DNA of 64,000 bases. Origin: Codonopsis lanceolata (Eukaryota; Streptophyta; Magnoliopsida; Asterales; Campanulaceae). How positions within the stretch are numbered: the stretch's first letter is position 1; each line of letters begins with the position of its first letter. Where the stretch lies: contig CM028378.1 in NCBI GenBank assembly GCA_013146195.2, forward strand, positions 43,064,925 through 43,128,924, in the 5' to 3' direction. The notes under the pieces were generated by a model. It did no database searches. It worked only from the letters and a program-made list of their open reading frames with translations, and was not told the DNA's origin. Positions 32,939 to 43,633 of the stretch are shown here, piece after piece. The position numbers were made by a program, and so were the translations under genes.

Positions 32939-33196
32939 CTCCATCCGTCCCTAAATTATCGTCTTCCTTTCCTTTTTCGTCCGTCCCAAAATAATTGTCC
33001 ACTTTGAAACTTACCTTTTTAGAACATCACTTTTACCACTTTACCCTTACTTTTTCACTCTACTTTAATTATGGGCCACATATACATGGACATTAATGGA
33101 AACTACACATTAAACCAATATAAATAATCAATTCAATTACTTTTTCTTAAACTGTGCGCCGGGTCAAGCAGGACAATTATTTAGGGACGGAGGGAG
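32939..33196. mobile_element. Stowaway (Tc1/mariner-type) MITE, 258 bp
   Basis: The left end CTCCATCCGTCCCTAAAT and the complement of the right end CTCCCTCCGTCCCTAAAT differ at one base. Both sides are flanked by TA (32937-32938 and 33197-33198), the mariner target. The interior is non-coding. A well-preserved, relatively young copy. Confidence 0.93.
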
Positions 33197-33350
33197 TATG
33201 TGAAATGATTTGAAATTCAATTGACGGGCAATCATGGATTGGTAGAAATGTAAATAACCGGTAAAGACAAAAGAGGTTAGGGGGAGAAAAACCACCCATC
33301 AAAAATTCATAATCCAATATAGACTTGGGGTCCCAAATATGTGGAATGGG

Positions 33351-34542
33351 TAGAGTTGTCAAGCGGGTCGGTGGCCTCATTTAACGTCGGGTCGGGACGA
33401 AATAGTTGCGGGTCCATAGAACTCAAGCCCGGTCCATGCGCGTTTCGGGCCTATGGACCAAAAAAAATAATATATTTTTTTATTAAAAAAACTCACAAAT
33501 TAACTAATAAAAGTTATATAACACATCAAAAGTTAAAAACACACATACTTACTAGTTTAACTTATACAATTACAAAGCAAAAGTACAACCAAAGCAAATA
33601 TAAACAAATGTAATAACTTCAACAATTAAACGAAATATAAACTAGAAAAACTATAATGTTACAGACCAAATAAAAAATACATGTGCTACTTGAAGGGTAA
33701 TTTTTTCAAAAAAATTATAACCAAATTGAAGTTCATCATACTGTCCCTAATTTTTAAACAACTTTGATAGGTTTACCACCAGGATTACCACTATAATGAC
33801 AACTATGCTTTGAAGATGCACATGCACCTCACATGCACCTTGCCTTCAAGGCAAAGTTGTCACCAGAGTGGTAATTCTGGTGGTAAACTTAGTATTTTCC
33901 ATTTTTTAATATGTGTTTTTTGAGGATAGAGAAAGTTTTTCGGGTTCTAGTTTGCAAAACCATACTAACTAGCAAATGTTTATTTTTTGATTCGTCCGAC
34001 ACAATCTAGTATTTAAATTTTATTTTTATCAAGTTTATACGATTGAGGCTTTTTATTAGCTAATATCAGATAGGGATACTCAATTAAATAGATCAGTTTC
34101 GATAAAATTACTAATCACAACTATACTAAACTAGATTGGAACTTGGAAGATCAACTTCATTTCCTCTTTGTAAGTTTCACTTCCATCAATTTAGAATATG
34201 AGTTTCAACCAAAAAGAGAACAATAATTTTGAAATAGATCATACTGTATCATAAATTTATCTAACCAAAAGAAAAAAAAAGTAGTCTAAATAAATGTTCG
34301 ATAGTTTTTTCTTTTTAGATTTATGTTTTAGTTTTTAATTTTGTAATTAAGTTTAAGTGTTTAACTTTATGATCGGGCCAGACCGAGCTTTTTCGGGCTT
34401 TTTAAGGGCGGGTCAAGCACGGCCCACGGGCCGGGCCAAAGAGGCCCGACTTTTTCGGGCCTTCTAAATTGAGGCCCAGACCCTTGAAAAGTCGGGTGGG
34501 CTGGACCGAACCTATGGACCGGGCTCAATTTTGACAGCTCTA
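33351..34542. mobile_element. hAT-type non-autonomous DNA transposon, 1.19 kb
   Basis: The left end TAGAGTTGTCAA and the complement of the right end TAGAGCTGTCAA form 12-bp inverted termini resembling hAT ends. They are flanked by 8-bp direct repeats GGAATGGG (33343-33350) and GGAATGAG (34543-34550), the target length of hAT transposons. Subterminal regions are rich in GGGCC/GGCCC and share CCTATGGACC. No transposase frame is present, so it is non-autonomous. A second foldback sits inside it. Confidence 0.8.
33771..33888. repeat. 118-bp foldback nested in the hAT element
   Basis: GTTTACCACCAGGATTACCA at the left and the complement of the right, GTTTACCACCAGAATTACCA, form arms that continue with few mismatches (TGACAACTATGCTTTGAAG against TGACAACTTTGCCTTGAAG) around a short loop rich in GCACATGCACCTCACATGCA. 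RNA from either strand would form a long hairpin. It is either a small MITE or a small-RNA precursor. Confidence 0.8.
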
Positions 34543-34550
34543 GGAATGAG

Positions 34551-35009
34551 GAAGCTATAATCATAGTTCTAAAAATCACTAGGCGGATGTTAGGTTACAG
34601 AACATCGCCTAGGGGACTAGTCGGAGCCTATAAATTAAGGCATAATTCTTGATTTTTTAATGTAAATTTCTAAAATACATCAAACACATTGACTACGCTA
34701 TGTAAATTTATAAAATCAATTAAAATTAAACATATACAGGCACTTAAATAATAGTTATGAATTTATGAATTGCTTATAAAGTTCTAAACTTAAGGGACCA
34801 AATCTAACAAAAGCCCAAAACTCATGGGTGCATTATACAATACCACAATTCTTCCCCACCACCGGTTCGTCTTATTTTCTTCCTACCCAGTCACCCATGG
34901 GCAGTGAGACCCTATTTTTCTTTGAATGGAAGGAATGGGAAAAGTAAATACCCGCACCCATTTCCAAAAAACCCCTTCCACCGTTCATCTTTTGTTCTAC
35001 CAAGAGGCC
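34551..35009. other. Intergenic DNA before the gypsy LTR
   Basis: No gene seen. GGCGATGTTCTGTAACCTAA (as complement) and a CCTAGGGGACT block near 34590-34620 look like repeat fragments but cannot be classified. Confidence 0.35.
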
Positions 35010-35858
35010 TGATCACGCCACAATGATGGGGTGACTATGCTGGCAGTCCACGTAATGGACCGGAGCTGACGTGTCCGGCTCTTGAGAGTCACGTCGGTAT
35101 ATATGGGTACCGATGGTACCAATTATGTTAGGATATCTGGGCTTGATGATTGATCTTGGTTGATAGGTACCTGAAAGGAAGACTACCGTTAGGTCTTTGG
35201 GGGTTTCCATTCTGACCCTCGGTGTGAGAGTCGATAATGAGGGTAATATGTGATGTGCCGGAGCTAGGCGTTCCCTTAAGCCTCCGGTGAGTGTTTTGAG
35301 AGTAATCTCTCTATGTATCTTTTCTATCACCAGTGATATAGTATATTTGAGATGTCAAGTAAATCTTACCTTTCTTGAAGGGAAAGGTTTCCTTTTATAG
35401 TATCTGAGATTTGGAGTCATGATTGGTATGAGGGTCAAAATTGGTGGGACTTGTTCCCTGGTCGGCTCGCTGGCGGTTCCTGAGTGGTCAACAGGTTGCG
35501 TGTGATGTATCGATTGTAGGCGGTTGAATAAGCCGGATAAGATATAGCGGCTTGCATGGCTTGCTCTGGCTCTTGTGGGAAGGCACACGGATGCTATGTA
35601 GCTACGGGCTAAACTTGTCTTATCCCGGAGGAGTTGTCGGCCGAGCATAGGTGGTCCTCGCTCATGTGGTCGGGACTTGTTTCATGGTCGTCGTCCATTG
35701 TGCTCGGCAGGTTGGTGGTCGCCGGTACTTCATCGGCTGGTTAATGGTTGTCGATGATGATTGACTGGGGAATGGTCTTCGGCCTTTGGTGGGACTGGCC
35801 CAAGCCTAGCTGGAATCACGTGGTCGTTCCACGTAGGGGGACCAGTCGGGTCCCATCA
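35010..35858 (-). repeat. 3' LTR of the left (minus-strand) Tat-type gypsy element
   Basis: On the minus strand it starts TGATGGGACCC and ends GGCGTGATCA, giving TGAT...ATCA termini. It is preceded on that strand by a CTCTGGGCTAT tract like those found just before 3' LTRs. The order on the minus strand is pol (43533-40271), antisense ORF region, then this LTR, so it is the 3' LTR. Length 849 bp. The matching 5' LTR is not in the window and probably lies beyond or in the gap. Confidence 0.7.
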
Positions 35859-36724
35859 ATAGCCCAGAGTTTCCAAGTGCGAGATTCATCCTTAGCTTGG
35901 AAAGTTTAATCGAATTTTATGTTCGATTTGTCTGTCTCTGATCTTCGCTAGGTTTCCTCGGCTCTTTGTTCATTTCTGTTTGTGGTCGCTTACTTGATTT
36001 GCTCGATTGGCTGTTCGTTTTTTCATAATAGATCACTTTGATGCCGAGGATGCATGGAGTAATTAGTGGAATTTTCCTAGGAAATTGGTCGCCGCATGCA
36101 TTAAATGCACGGTATTAGAGTCGTAGGTAATGATTAACAATTACTTTTCCCAAAATGTGACGGCGTCCAGTTTATTGAAACGTCGTCGGTTTGCAGTCAT
36201 CTCGTGCACAGTGCTCGCCACGTGTCGACTAGCGGATGGTTTAGGTAGGATCCGCGTGTTTTTGGTCAGGTCGACCCGGTGCGCTCGGGTCGATATAAAA
36301 CTACGAATTTTTTCCCGGTTTTCCATTTCACTCTTCTTCCACACTCTTCTTCAGTTTCTTGCGAATTATCTGGGCGAAAATATCCTCTTGCTGCTATCTT
36401 CCCCATTTCTGTCATTTCCAGCCGTTTTCTTACTCTTAAACCTTAGTATTCAGGTTCGCCTTCTTCTCTTGTTTCATTCGATACAAATTGCGTACGTTTT
36501 TGGGTCCATTTTGAGTATTTTCAATTTTGCAGCTTTTTCCGGTGATCTCAGCGATTTCCGGTACACCGGAGCTCCTTCCTTGGTGTCTGTCCATTTTCCT
36601 GATCCTCGCTCAGTTTCCTGTTCTCTGCTCGCTCGTGATCTTAATCCGTTTCACAGGTACTCATTCCATTCCTTCCAATTTTAGTCGTTTTTTCGATCTG
36701 TTTAGGGTTCTAGGATTAGGTTTT
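35859..36724 (+). promoter_or_regulatory. Upstream region and leader of the left antisense ORF
   Basis: Between the LTR and the first ATG of the plus-strand ORF. It contains a candidate TATA box, TATAAAA at 36294-36300, followed within about 40 bp by a CT-rich tract (TTCTTCCACACTCTTCTTCAG). The 430 bp from TATA to ATG leave room for a leader intron. Confidence 0.5.
36294..36300 (+). promoter_or_regulatory. Candidate TATA box of the left antisense ORF
   Basis: TATAAAA in a GC-richer context (GGTCGATATAAAACTACG), with a pyrimidine-rich stretch downstream as in plant core promoters. Confidence 0.5.
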
Positions 36725-39654
36725 ATGAACCCCGTTTCTGCCCATTCCACGTTTATTCCGAGCGAAACTTCTTCCTTATCCTCGCCCACCTCTTCGACTG
36801 TATTTCAGCGAAGGATGAGGACCAAGCACGTTAGCCCTGAGCCAGCGTATGCTCGATCTCCGAAGACTAAAAGATTATACTCGCAAACCGACGGCGCTTG
36901 GTCGCTGGTGAAACCGAGCCAAGCGAGGGCACTGCTGGTCGGTGGCGGGTATCACATGGAGGGTCTACCTGTTCTTTCTGACGAAGAGTACACTAGCGAG
37001 GATATTCCAGCTGGGGCGCTCATGCTTGTGTGCCCAGACACAACCAAGGCCCTCCGGTATCTCTTTAATCAATACTATCAAGAGATAGCTACCAAGGAAG
37101 TAGTTGAGGCGAACAAGGCCTTAGCAGCCGAAAAACGAGGGGAAAGCTCTTCGACTGCTGTCCCAATTGAAGAAGTTTCGGCGGAGGTCGGTGATGCTCA
37201 TGCTCGCAGAATATTGAGGGAATGGAAGAATAATATATATCATGCCGATGTAGATAAATTTGGAGACGGCGATGATACAATCCTGATCGGAAAAACTTTT
37301 GGGGATTCGCCCCCGATAATTCCATTGGTATGGATGAGTTGAGGGTTAGGACAGATAGCGTAGGTTTTTATATTTCATTTTTTGAGGGTGGTCTTCGTTT
37401 GCCCCTTGACCCTCTATTGTGCGAGCTTCTGGAGGAAGCCGGTGCTCACCCCCTTGACCTTTCTCTAAATTTGGTCCGATATCTGATCTCTTTTGCTGCC
37501 TGTGTACGAATGCTCGGGTTTGAGCCGACTCTGCCCCTTTTCAAAACTTATTTTACGGTGACAAAGTCCTTGAAGCGTCTCCAGTGCAAGCATCATAACC
37601 GAGGGATAAATCTGTTCGCCAAGCCTCCCGGGAAAACAGGACACTGGGATGAGAAAGTCCTTCTGGTTGAGTGCAGGTTTGGGTGGAATTTCCCGGTACC
37701 TCGTCTTTCTGCCACGGAACTTAAGTCACTTTCCCCGGTTGGGACTTTGGACGAGTATGAGGAATCTACTCGAAAAGCTATCGAGGATTTTCTCGGAGTG
37801 AGGGGAACGGGACCTGCCCGAGTATTTGATTGGAGCTCTGTTAGCGAGGATGAGGTCCTTTTGAGGATGGTCGGAATGACGACCAAGAAGTTCAAGGGGT
37901 TAACCGTGAGATGCGAGGTCCCCGAGTATATCCAGTATCCTGGATGGTCGATGCATGAGGGTAACAAGTTTCAGCCGGATTGCCCTCAGTGCTCGGATAA
38001 ACACTTTAATCTTGAAGGCTGTCGAAGTATTCATCATTGCTTCATCGCTTTTATTTTGACCTTTGCTTTCTTGTTTTTTGCTGACTTAGTCTGTACTTAT
38101 TCTAACTTACCCCTTCATTGTTTCAGATATGATCGATATAGACGAACTTACGGGCAAGTCGAACAGGCGAGACCAAGGGGTGGCTTGTCGACAAATTTTA
38201 AAAGATGCAAAGGCTGATCCTCAGAAAGCCTATCCCCTGCCAACCGAAGGGCAGGGGGTCGGATCTTCGTCGGCTCCTTCCACCGCGGCCCCGCGCTGCC
38301 GAGGTCAATCCCAGGAGAAGTAAACCCGGCCCAGGCTAAAAGATTCCCCGACCGCCGTTCTGCTCACGCCATTCGGACCCACCTCCACTGAAAGTGCTCC
38401 CGCCCCTCCCCAAAGGAAACGGCAGTTAATCGTGGATGCTTTCGAGGAGGAAGAACAAAGCGAAGAGCCTGCTCGTCCCCCTGCGGGGAAAAAATTGAAG
38501 GGTAAAGCTGTGTGTTCGTCGACCAGCGAGGAGACAGTCCCGTGGCTCAGGGATGATTTTGTGGGCCCGACCACCCAAGCTGCTGGGACCCAACTCGCTA
38601 AGGATTTTGCAGATGTCCCCGTCCTCCAAAATTTTGACGTTTGTCGTCGGGACTCTCCTATGTGCCTGGCCGGGCAAGGGCTGGTAGTGCGGGCTCAAGT
38701 TGCGGAGATGGTCGGGGTCGCCAATTCCTTGCCTCCTGCTGAGGCTATGGGACGCATTGGGCTATGCGTAAGCGAGGTAGTTTCTTTGCCTTTTTCTTTC
38801 TTTGTTTTTTGTTGAATGTATCTTTTACTGATACGCACTTTGTTTTCTGTAGCTTTGCTCTTTTGTATCCTCATGTCACTCGGCCAGCGTCTGCCATCGA
38901 AGCCAGCTAAAGACTCAAGCTTCGGCCGTCGAGGATGAGATCGAGCTTAGCTAGGTGGCCTCCCTCGAGGAGAAACGTGACAAAGGCGGCCAGTGAAAGA
39001 GTCTTCGGGCAAGATGGCCCGTTTAAATGAAAGCAATGACTCACCTCGGCCGGCTTCGTGCCGGCGTTGCGGAGAAGAGGGGCCAATGACGCCGAGGAAA
39101 AGTCGAACAAGCGAGGCGGCGCCGGGCCGAGCAAGAACTAGCCGGGGAGGGCAAGGTTGCCAGTTTGGAGAGACAGGTCAAGGAGGCGAAGGCCGCCACT
39201 TTCAAATCTTTTGAGGGGACCGAGGTTTTCAATAAGGAGATCGTCGTTTATTACGAGCGGGCGATACGGCATATGCTTCGAGTGGCCGCTGCTTCGGGGA
39301 TGAGTCTCGGCACCATAATCGACTGGGGCAGTGAGAATTTCATCGGCAAAGCTGCTCGGGAAGGCCATGAGATGATCCCTTTCTGAGGAGGGCCAGTGGA
39401 GATGTTGCGTGCGAAGGATGTTAAATATAACTTGGAGGAATGGGTGCCACCCACCCGGTGAGTCGCTTGATGTGATGGCCCTTACGAAGGCAGGTGGAGG
39501 CGAGAGTGAGGAGGTGGACTTCGACCGGGAACTAAAATTGAGACAATTTATGGGTGAAGGCGAACACTCAATGGTCGAGATTGCATCTATAGCCGCCGAA
39601 CAACATGGTCTTCCCTCTCCCACTCGTGGCCAGGTCGCCAATCACCACGAGTAG
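36725..39654 (+). pseudogene. Antisense ORF of a Tat element, PF04195 'putative gypsy type transposon' family, with coiled-coil C terminus
   Basis: The start at 36725 gives MNPVSAHSTFIPSETSS. The conserved part begins MDELRVRTDSVGFYISFFEG (from 37330) and continues RLPLDPLLCELLEEAGAHPL, FEPTLPLFKTYFTVT and WNFPVPRLS, as in plant proteins annotated PF04195. A one-base frame change near 37330 separates the N terminus from this domain. A probable intron ends at TTGTTTCAG near 38127 (then MIDIDELTGKSNRRDQG), and another is likely after GCGTAAGCGAG near 38777. Beyond 39000 the sequence is Glu/Ala/Arg-rich with LERQVKEAKAATFKSFEG, coiled-coil like. Several stops and frame changes make it a decayed copy. 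It lies opposite to the pol at 40271-43533 and between that pol and its 3' LTR. The function of the family is unknown. Confidence 0.7.
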
Positions 39655-40270
39655 CTTTTTGTTTTTCCCATTTGCGTCGAGTAGCCCCCAGGCGAATGTG
39701 CCTTTATTCAAAACAATTTTATTGTACTTAAACAATGTCACTTATTTTGGTTGGTTTAAGATGATCTATCTGAATGAATTTTACATACTCATTTTTATTT
39801 TAGCTTTATTTCTAATTGTGCTTGCGTACCGAGGACAATCAAAGATGAGCGTACTTGCTTATTCATATATGTATTTTTGATAGTCGTTTCTTTCCTCGTT
39901 AATTATCCTCGGAACTCTCCACCTCCGTACGAGGATGGGAATGAGTACTTGACTCATTTATCATTTTTGATGGCCTTCCTCGTATGCAGAGGATAAGGTC
40001 TTTCTCCCACCTCCGATGCGAGGATGGGAATGAGCACTTGGCTCATTTATCATTTTGATGGCCTTCCTCGTGTACCGAGGATAAGGTCTTTCTCCCACCT
40101 CAGATGCGAGGATGGAGAATGAGCACTTGCTCATTTATCATTTTGATGGCCTTCCTCGGAGAGGATAGGTCTTATTCCATCTCCGTTCGAGAATGAAAAT
40201 AGGTAAGAACACTAGTTTTCAGAAAAAAGACTTATCATTCACTAAACTTGTTATCCTTACAAAAGTTGCA
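39655..40270. other. Spacer between antisense ORF and pol, with a short tandem array
   Basis: Contains the antisense ORF's 3' end, then the array at 39910-40195. No further coding sequence is seen. Confidence 0.5.
39910..40195. repeat. Three tandem ~88-bp repeats
   Basis: GAGGATGGGAATGAG starts recur near 39932, 40021 and 40108, each followed by CTCATTTATCATTTTGATGG and CCTTCCTCG...AGGATAAGGTC. Confidence 0.85.
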
Positions 40271-43200
40271 TCAATGATAATACGCCTTGAGATGATCTGC
40301 ATGCCAAGGATTCTTGAAAGGTGTACCATCTAGCTCGGCCAACTGTAGGTTCCTTCTTTCACAATGCTAGTTATTACGAATGGACCCTCCCGATTTGGAC
40401 GACTTATTTCTTCCCATCTTTACTTTGTAGCTTCAATCTTTCTTAAAACCAAGTCTCGACTAGGAAAGACTCTTAATTTAACTTTTTTGTCGTGGTGGAT
40501 CTTTGTGAGCTTTTTGTAATTGATCATCTGAGTCGGGCTTCTAGTCGCCTTTCTTCAAGGTTATCGGATCAAGGCATGCGGATAAGTCATTTTGTTGTTG
40601 ATCGAAGAAGGTAACCGAATGGTGGGAAGAGCTAGCTCGGGTGCCATTGCTTACGAGCCATATGTTAATGCAAGCGGGTTTCACCGGTGGATCCTCCCAG
40701 ATGTTCTAATTCCCCATAGCACAATTGGTAGCTGCTCTAACCGGCTTCCCTTTTTCTCGTCTAAATTTCGCTTCAAGGCGTGCATGATCTTCTTGTTCCT
40801 GCCTGCTGCGACCATTGCCTGGATGGCGGCCAGGGACATTCGTGTTTAACATTTAGCCGATCACAACTTCTGTAAATTTTTTGGAAAATTGAGTGCCATG
40901 GTCGGAAAGCGATCATCAGGAAGTCAAGCGACAGAAAAATACGCTCGTAGGTAAACGATTGCACGATCCTCGGTTATGCTAGCAAGTGGCTTTGCTTCTA
41001 TCCATTTGGTGAAGTAGTCATACTACTATCACATACTCGCACCCATATTTTGCTTTGGGAAAGGGACCAATAAGGTCGATTCCCCACATGTCGAAAGGCC
41101 ATCTTTGCGACTCTTGGAGTTTGTAAGGCCAGGGTAACCAGCGGAATGTTTGCATATCTTTGGCATTTGTCACACTTCCTTACATATTCATTGCGTCTCT
41201 TCTCATGCTCGGCCAATAATAGCCATGGAAATTCATCTTGTCAGAGGGGTCCTCGATCAGGGGTGTCCCCCACACTCGCCATGCACCTCGGCCACAGATC
41301 ATTCACCGTCTGCAGTCGTATGCATCGAAGGAGAGGTTTGGTATTTGATAAACATAAAGCATGCCTCCCACTGGCAAGTATCTGCATGCTCGGTTTCGAT
41401 TATTTGGGCTTCACTTTTCCCTTACGGTAGAGTGCCCATTGATGTAATCCTTTATGTCGTCGATCCAACATCTTGGAATTTCGGCGGCGACCATAATTCC
41501 TAAATAGCGGCGGTGGGATTTTGAGGAACATCGGCTCAATACTAGGAGGAACCTCCTCGGCCTCAGGATGCAATCTTGGAGAGATGATCGGCTCGGGAAT
41601 TCCCTCTCTAGGATTTGTTCCAACTCCCAATATTTGAAAAGCGTCAACAATTTACGTGTCAATTCTTTGGTACTTGGCCAATCTTGGGTGATTTGCTTCG
41701 TATTCACCGGTATTTGCTTTACCACCAAGCGGGAGTCATTGTAAATCACTATATATTCCTCGGCCCACAGGCTAGTGCGAGCTCGATTCAGCGATCGGGG
41801 CTTCATATTCGGCTTTGATTGTTCGGCGTCTTGAGCTGGAATCTTAAAGCCATGTCTATCTCTCACGAATCAGGGATACTCAGCGAGAGTCGGCTCACTC
41901 TCTGCTCCCTCTGGATCCATCCACGAACAAGGTCCAATATAAAAGAGGCCTTGTTTTTGATTGCTCGCCGGATGTTGTGTCGCTTTTGTGCTCATTCGGG
42001 GTGATTCCTCGAGCATTCTCTTGCTCGCCTTCAGTGATAAGCAAGTTTCGGCAATAAAGTCGGCCAAGACACGTGCTCGGATCGTTTTTCGGCCTCATAG
42101 CGATGTCATACCGGAAAGCTCTCTGCCATTTCAACATCACGCCGCCATGTCGGGTTTATGCATGATTTTCCTCGAAAGGAAAATCGGTGTACCTATGATC
42201 GAGTGCGCTGGAAGTAAGCTTTTAGTTTCCAGCGGCGATGATCAGCGAGAACCAATTTTTCGACCTCTAAGTATCTCCCTTCAACGTTTGTCGGTGCATG
42301 GGAAACATAGTAGATCGGCCTCTGGATGTTATCTTCTTCTCTAACCAAGGCTGCGACCATTGAGTCGATGCGACCGAGATAGATGTATAGCTTCTCCTCG
42401 GGTATTGGAATCTTGAGGGAGGTGGTGGTCGGCCTAGATACTCCACGAGCTCTTCAAAAGCTTTCGTGCAATCCTTTGTCCATTCAAATTTTTTGCCTCC
42501 TTTGAAACCTTAAAGAAGGCAAGCTCTTTCGGTGATTTGGCGATGGGCGGCGAGGAAGCGTGATCGACCATTAAGGCATTGGACATATTTAATCGAGGAT
42601 GCTTGCGTCCATGGTTGTCAAGGCTTTTATCTTCTTTGGATTGGCCTCAATTCCTCTCTCATTCACCATGTGAGAGGACTTTCCTTCTCACTCAGAATGC
42701 ACATTTGGTAGGGTTGAGCTTCATTTGTTCTTTCGTAGATTCGAGAAAGTTTCCATCGCAAATCTTTGGCATGGTCGAATGCTTCGTTTTGATAACCATG
42801 TCATCAATGTAGGCTTCCACATTTACGCTTGCAGTGATCCCCAACAACTTGCTTTTATTCACCATTCTACGGTATGTAGCCCCGCGTTCTTGAGGCCAAA
42901 AGGCATCATTGTGTAGATACAACCCCATTTCTTTCGAATCTTTGTATGTATTGGTCACAACCACATTTTGATTTGATGATATCCACGAATATGCATCTAC
43001 AAAGCGAGAAATTTTGTGCCCGATATGGAGTCCTGAAGAAGTTGGTCGGTTCGGGTAATGGATACCAATCTTTTGGGCAAGCTTTATTTAGATCGTTAAA
43101 AATCTACACACATTCGCCATTTCAGTTATTTTCTTCACCATTAACTACATTTGCAATCCGGGTTGCATCAAGACTTCTTTAATAATTTTGGCTTTCAACA

Positions 43201-43533
43201 ATTTCGACACTTAGCTTCCTTAATAGGTAATGCTTTTCAGGAAAAAATTAGTGCCTTTTGTTGTATGGGGATGAAGTGCGGGTCGATGCTTAAGCGAGTG
43301 CATAGCGACATCTTCGCTAATTCCCTTCCATATCCTCGATCCTCCATGAACACATCCAAGCTTTCTTTTAGTAGCTTGATGATGTTGCTCGCTCTGCCTT
43401 GGGATTTCCGTTCTACTCGGACCTTCTGCTCGGGGGAAATCAAGGTTGATCACAATTTCATCTAAATCGTCGGAAATGGTTAGGCTCGATGGCTGGTTGA
43501 TGATCAATGTCCGAGCTTTCAATGGTGATTACC
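40271..43533 (-). pseudogene. Tat-type Ty3/gypsy pol (RT, RNase H, integrase), decayed, cut by the gap
   Basis: Read on the minus strand from the gap. The RT N-terminal region (ISDDLDEIVINLDFP, IIKLLKESLDVF) is near 43230-43500. The RT catalytic box VEAYIDDMVIKTKHS follows near 42780, then RNase H-like sequence (EEYIVIYNDSRLVVKQI, near 41720). The integrase zinc-binding pair YVRKCDKCQRYANIP is near 41170. The C terminus NPWHADHLKAYYH ends at a TGA at 40271-40273. Order RT-RH-IN is gypsy. Many frameshifts break it into short frames. gag and protease would lie in or beyond the N gap. Confidence 0.8.
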
Positions 43534-43633
43534 NNNNNNNNNNNNNNNNNNNNNNNNNNNNNNNNNNNNNNNNNNNNNNNNNNNNNNNNNNNNNNNNNNN
43601 NNNNNNNNNNNNNNNNNNNNNNNNNNNNNNNNN
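43534..43633. other. Assembly gap of 100 N
   Basis: Exactly 100 N, the usual placeholder for a gap of unknown size. It sits between two divergently oriented gypsy pol regions, where repeats would hinder assembly. The two retroelements may not be adjacent in reality. Confidence 0.98.

Noticed and set aside
36130..36684. 184-codon open frame before the PF04195-type ORF
   Set aside because: It runs across the TATA box and CT-rich leader, is Phe/Ser/Leu-rich as pyrimidine-rich DNA always is, and has no recognisable domain.
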